DNA from: Bacteroidia bacterium
GTDB lineage: Bacteria; Bacteroidota; Bacteroidia; Bacteroidales; Dysgonomonadaceae
Assembly (NCBI GenBank): GCA_030539475.1
Contig: JAUNRY010000083.1
Location: 1-8,582, forward strand
Length of the DNA: 8,582 bases
Direction: 5' to 3'
In this document: positions 6,536 to 8,582 of the stretch, one piece after another
How the letters are laid out: the number at the start of each line of letters is the position of its first letter
Numbering within the stretch: the first letter of the stretch is position 1
The notes under the pieces: model-generated
What the model was told of the DNA's origin: nothing
What the model saw: only the letters and a program-made list of their open reading frames with translations
The model's database searches: none
Program-made: the position numbers and the translations under genes

Positions 6536-6767
6536 TTCGGTAAACATTTCAACGCAAAAGTCTTGGTTCTGATGTCTTGGTTCCTGGCTCTAAATTATAA
6601 ACAGATGAAACATCATGCCCAAAACAAATTTCGAACAAACAAGAGAATGATTGTAGTCCGAAGACGGAAGTCCGAAGTTGTTCAACGAAAGGATAAACGT
6701 TTCAGAAAAAAGTCTAATTGTCTACAAATCTAAAAGTCTTGAATCTTGGTTCTAAAATTATAAACAG

Positions 6768-7868
6768 ATGAAAAAGATAGTTGTTTCTGCGGTAAATTTA
6801 AGAAAAGGAGGCACTTTAACCATACTCAAAAACTGCCTCAATTACTTGTCCGGGCTTTCCAAATCGGGTGAATTTCAAGTAATTGCTTTGGTTCACAACA
6901 AAGAGTTGGCTTTTTACGAGGGCATTGAGTATATAGAATTTCCATGGACAACAAAAAGCTGGCTGCACAGGCTTTGGTGCGAATATGTAACCATGCATCG
7001 TATTTCCAAAGACCTATCGCCGGTTTATTTATGGTTTTCGCTTCACGACACTACTCCCCGTGTTGTTGCCGAACGCCGCGCTGTATATTGTCAGACCTCC
7101 TTTCCGTTTTACCGGTGGGGAATCAACGATTTGAGGTTCGATTATAAGATTGCGTTGTTTTCCATGTTTACCCGGTTTGCCTATCGGATGAATATTAAGC
7201 AGAATAATTTTCTTGTTGTGCAGCAAAACTGGTTGCGCGAAGGATTTTCCGATATGTTTGGAATCGACAAATCGAAATTTATTGTGGCTCCTCCCGAAGC
7301 TGAGGCTCAACCGCCTGAAATAACTTCTGAAAAAAACAGTTGCAGGTCTTTCTTTTATGCATCTACGCCCGATACACACAAGAATTTTGAACTGTTGTGC
7401 CGGGCAACCGAACTGCTTGAACGAGAAATCGGTAAAAATAAATTCTCGGTAACAATTACAATTTCAGGGAAAGAAAATAAATATGCATCGTGGCTTTACA
7501 AGAAGTGGAGTGATGTGGATTCGCTGCATTTTTCAGGATTTATGACGAAAGAAAAACTTTACGAAGAATATAATAAAACCGACTGTTTGGTTTTTCCGTC
7601 TAAAATAGAAACCTGGGGATTGCCCATTTCCGAATTTAGCGCATTCGGCAAACCGATGCTGCTTGCCGATCTTCCCTATTCGTACGAAACAGCTTCCAAT
7701 TCTCCAAAAGTAGCTTTTTTCGATCCACGGTCGCCCATTGATTTGAAAGAAAAAATGAGAAGGTTGATCAATGGTGATTTTTCTTTGCTGAAGAAAGTGG
7801 CAGCATGTGAAATAGAAACACCGGTAGCGATAGGTTGGGAACAATTATTTGATATATTGTTGAATTAG
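6768..7868 (+). CDS. Family 4 (GT-B) glycosyltransferase, second
   Basis: A 366-residue GT4-type enzyme. The N-terminal domain starts MKKIVVSAVNLRKGGTLTIL, with the glycine-rich loop at 14-15. The C-terminal domain carries FFYASTPDTHKNFELL (195-210), a variant of the usual GR-x-KG donor loop with K205 as the probable phosphate contact. The EX7E motif spans E281 to E289 in ETWGLPISE, followed by FGKPMLLADLPYSYE. Length and motif order are normal. It follows a 476-base spacer of tandem units and so may be transcribed separately from the genes before 6291. The ATG at 6768 is in the leader context repeated at 6438 and 6605. It is the last recognisable gene in the window. Sugar specificity is not predictable. 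Confidence 0.88.
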   Translation: MKKIVVSAVNLRKGGTLTILKNCLNYLSGLSKSGEFQVIALVHNKELAFYEGIEYIEFPWTTKSWLHRLWCEYVTMHRISKDLSPVYLWFSLHDTTPRVVAERRAVYCQTSFPFYRWGINDLRFDYKIALFSMFTRFAYRMNIKQNNFLVVQQNWLREGFSDMFGIDKSKFIVAPPEAEAQPPEITSEKNSCRSFFYASTPDTHKNFELLCRATELLEREIGKNKFSVTITISGKENKYASWLYKKWSDVDSLHFSGFMTKEKLYEEYNKTDCLVFPSKIETWGLPISEFSAFGKPMLLADLPYSYETASNSPKVAFFDPRSPIDLKEKMRRLINGDFSLLKKVAACEIETPVAIGWEQLFDILLN

Positions 7869-7938
7869 ACGCTTTTATAAATATCCACAATTATTGCCTA
7901 AGCGGGCAGTAAGCCCGGCGTAAACTATTAACCTGCTC

Positions 7939-8022
7939 TTTCGAGGGCGAAATCGTTGGCAATAATTGCTACCCAACGCGCCGCGTTGGGTTAGTGAATT
8001 CTCAATATCTGAGCCCTCGAAA
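7939..8022. repeat. Nested inverted repeat around a 10-bp hairpin
   Basis: Outer arms TTTCGAGGGC (7939-7948) and GCCCTCGAAA (8013-8022) are perfectly complementary. They enclose a hairpin with 10-base arms ACCCAACGCG (7971-7980) and CGCGTTGGGT (7982-7991) around a single C, which in RNA would open to a larger loop. The right arm of the 7888/7958 inverted repeat also falls inside. Whether this is a DNA element or a structured transcript cannot be told from one copy. Confidence 0.6.
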
Positions 8023-8093
8023 CAATGTATAGTCTTTCAAGGTGAATTGAAACACGTTAAGGTTTCAACCCGGAGTTAGATAAAAAATAGGTC

Positions 8094-8280
8094 AGCCCGC
8101 TTCGGGGCTGGGGTTTGAGCGGAGTTCTTTTCCCCGCATTGCATACGGGGTTATTCTTGTTTAGCCACTCCGTGGCAAGGGAAGACGTGCTCACGCCCTT
8201 TCCAGAACTTGGTATTTTTGGAATTATATCCGTAAAACAGGGCGTTGCCCTGCCCTTTGCTCTTCTTGCCACGTTGTGGC
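8094..8280. repeat. Cluster of five short GC-rich hairpins
   Basis: In order: AGCCC/GGGCT (8094-8109), CCCCG/CGGGG (8132-8150), GCCAC-TCC-GTGGC (8164-8176), CAGGGC-GTT-GCCCTG (8238-8252), and GCCAC-GTT-GTGGC (8268-8280). The last three share a 3-base loop and 5-6 bp stems of similar composition. This looks like a degenerate interspersed repeat rather than coding sequence. Confidence 0.55.
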
Positions 8281-8392
8281 GTTTGGAAACTACCATGCGT
8301 TTGTTGAGTTTTTGCCTGTAAAGAATTCCGATGGCTTTATTGACAGTGAGACTTCTCCCTACGGTCGAAGTGACGGCCCCTAGGTATAGAGA

Positions 8393-8431
8393 GCGAAAGA
8401 AAGCGGCGGCAAAGCCACCGCTTTCTTTCGC
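8393..8431. repeat. 39-nt long-stem hairpin
   Basis: Perfect 14-bp arms GCGAAAGAAAGCGG (8393-8406) and CCGCTTTCTTTCGC (8418-8431) enclose a small inner GGC-AAA-GCC stem separated by one C-A mismatch. No T tract follows on either strand, so a standard intrinsic terminator is not supported. It could be a palindromic repeat of another family or a transcript-end structure. Confidence 0.6.
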
Positions 8432-8582
8432 CAATATCTTTTCAATGAACTATCATTTCAACCGTAAGAGAAAAATCTATCGAGATATTCTTCCGGCGGA
8501 AGTGATTTAGGGTTTAAACAAGATGAATACACGAATATTCACAAAATTTTCAGAGTTTTCTGTTAAAATTCAGGGTCAACAT

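Larger units (their letters stand above)
6288..6767 (+). repeat. Gene-free spacer built of three imperfect tandem units
   Basis: The units begin at 6288, 6438 and 6605 and are 150, 167 and 163 bases long. Each begins ATGAAAC and ends in AATTATAAACAG, the sequence that also precedes the real ATG at 6768. A gap-free pair of 151 bases (6334-6484 and 6501-6651, offset 167) differs at only 11 positions. Units 1 and 2 carry a REP; unit 3 lacks it and instead has a 9-base direct repeat AGTCCGAAG (6655-6663, 6669-6677). Units 2 and 3 contain short frames of 44 and 42 codons starting MKHHGQNKFRT and MKHHAQNKFRT, while unit 1 stops after 12 codons. No convincing protein gene is present. The spacer interrupts an otherwise compact gene run. 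Confidence 0.85.
7869..8582. other. Hairpin-rich intergenic region without a convincing gene
   Basis: 714 bases without a recognisable protein. Beyond the separately listed elements it holds a CGGGC/GCCCG hairpin (7903-7917), an 11-base inverted repeat CAATTATTGCC (7888-7898) with GGCAATAATTG (7958-7968), and a TTGAAAC/GTTTCAA hairpin (8047-8068). The last 150 bases are AT-rich with only very short frames. The density of palindromes suggests interspersed noncoding repeats, which is an inference. Confidence 0.6.

Noticed and set aside
8213..8220. TATTTTTG matching the -7 promoter consensus
   Set aside because: No TTTG-like -33 element lies at the right distance and no gene follows.
8057..8434. 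125-codon frame on the - strand
   Set aside because: It runs through at least five hairpins, starts at the 39-nt palindrome, matches no family I recognise and has no domain-like pattern. It looks like chance coding across a repeat.
8435..8582. Frames at the window end: ATG at 8523 (+) running off the edge, and a short - strand frame containing LPPEEYLDRFFSYG
   Set aside because: Both are about 20-26 codons within the window and in AT-rich intergenic sequence. No family can be recognised and nothing supports a gene start.

Overview
The window is most likely from a member of the Bacteroidota (my guess is a Bacteroidales/Marinilabiliales-type organism). The grounds are a moderately AT-rich composition, gene starts without clear Shine-Dalgarno sequences, one candidate TAnnTTTG promoter, and a typical Bacteroidota surface-polysaccharide gene set. 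No species is claimed.

Layout, all genes on the + strand: (1) 1-606 holds a small palindromic REP family and its likely mobiliser, a REP-associated tyrosine (Y1/IS200-like) transposase, with one REP just upstream of the gene and one forming the 3' end of its reading frame. (2) 603-2886 holds two paralogous membrane acyltransferases (acyltransferase-3 family), with REP copies close upstream of both starts and a strong intrinsic-terminator-like hairpin inside the 3' end of the second. (3) 2889-6291 is a tightly packed run of a GT2 glycosyltransferase, a Wzy/O-antigen-ligase-like polytopic protein and a GT4 glycosyltransferase, with gaps of 2-11 bases. (4) 6288-6767 is a gene-free spacer made of three imperfect tandem units. 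Each unit begins with an ATG, the second and third in the same leader context as the real start at 6768. Two units carry a REP and the third looks like the matching empty site. (5) 6768-7868 encodes a second GT4 glycosyltransferase. (6) 7869-8582 has no convincing gene and is crowded with small hairpins, including nested inverted repeats and a 14-bp-stem hairpin near its end.

Together the enzymes would assemble, polymerise and O-acylate a surface glycan: cytoplasmic GT2 and GT4 enzymes extend a lipid-linked repeat unit, the polytopic protein polymerises or ligates it, and the two acyltransferases decorate it. Flippase, initiating transferase, sugar-nucleotide genes and any NusG-like antiterminator would lie outside the window.

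The most distinctive content is the REP system. The 27-nt hairpin has an invariant GGTAATC top, one fixed mismatch, and one inverted copy with two compensated base pairs. Three successive genes (transposase and both acyltransferases) begin within about 25 bases of a REP. The three-unit spacer gives an internal filled-versus-empty comparison.
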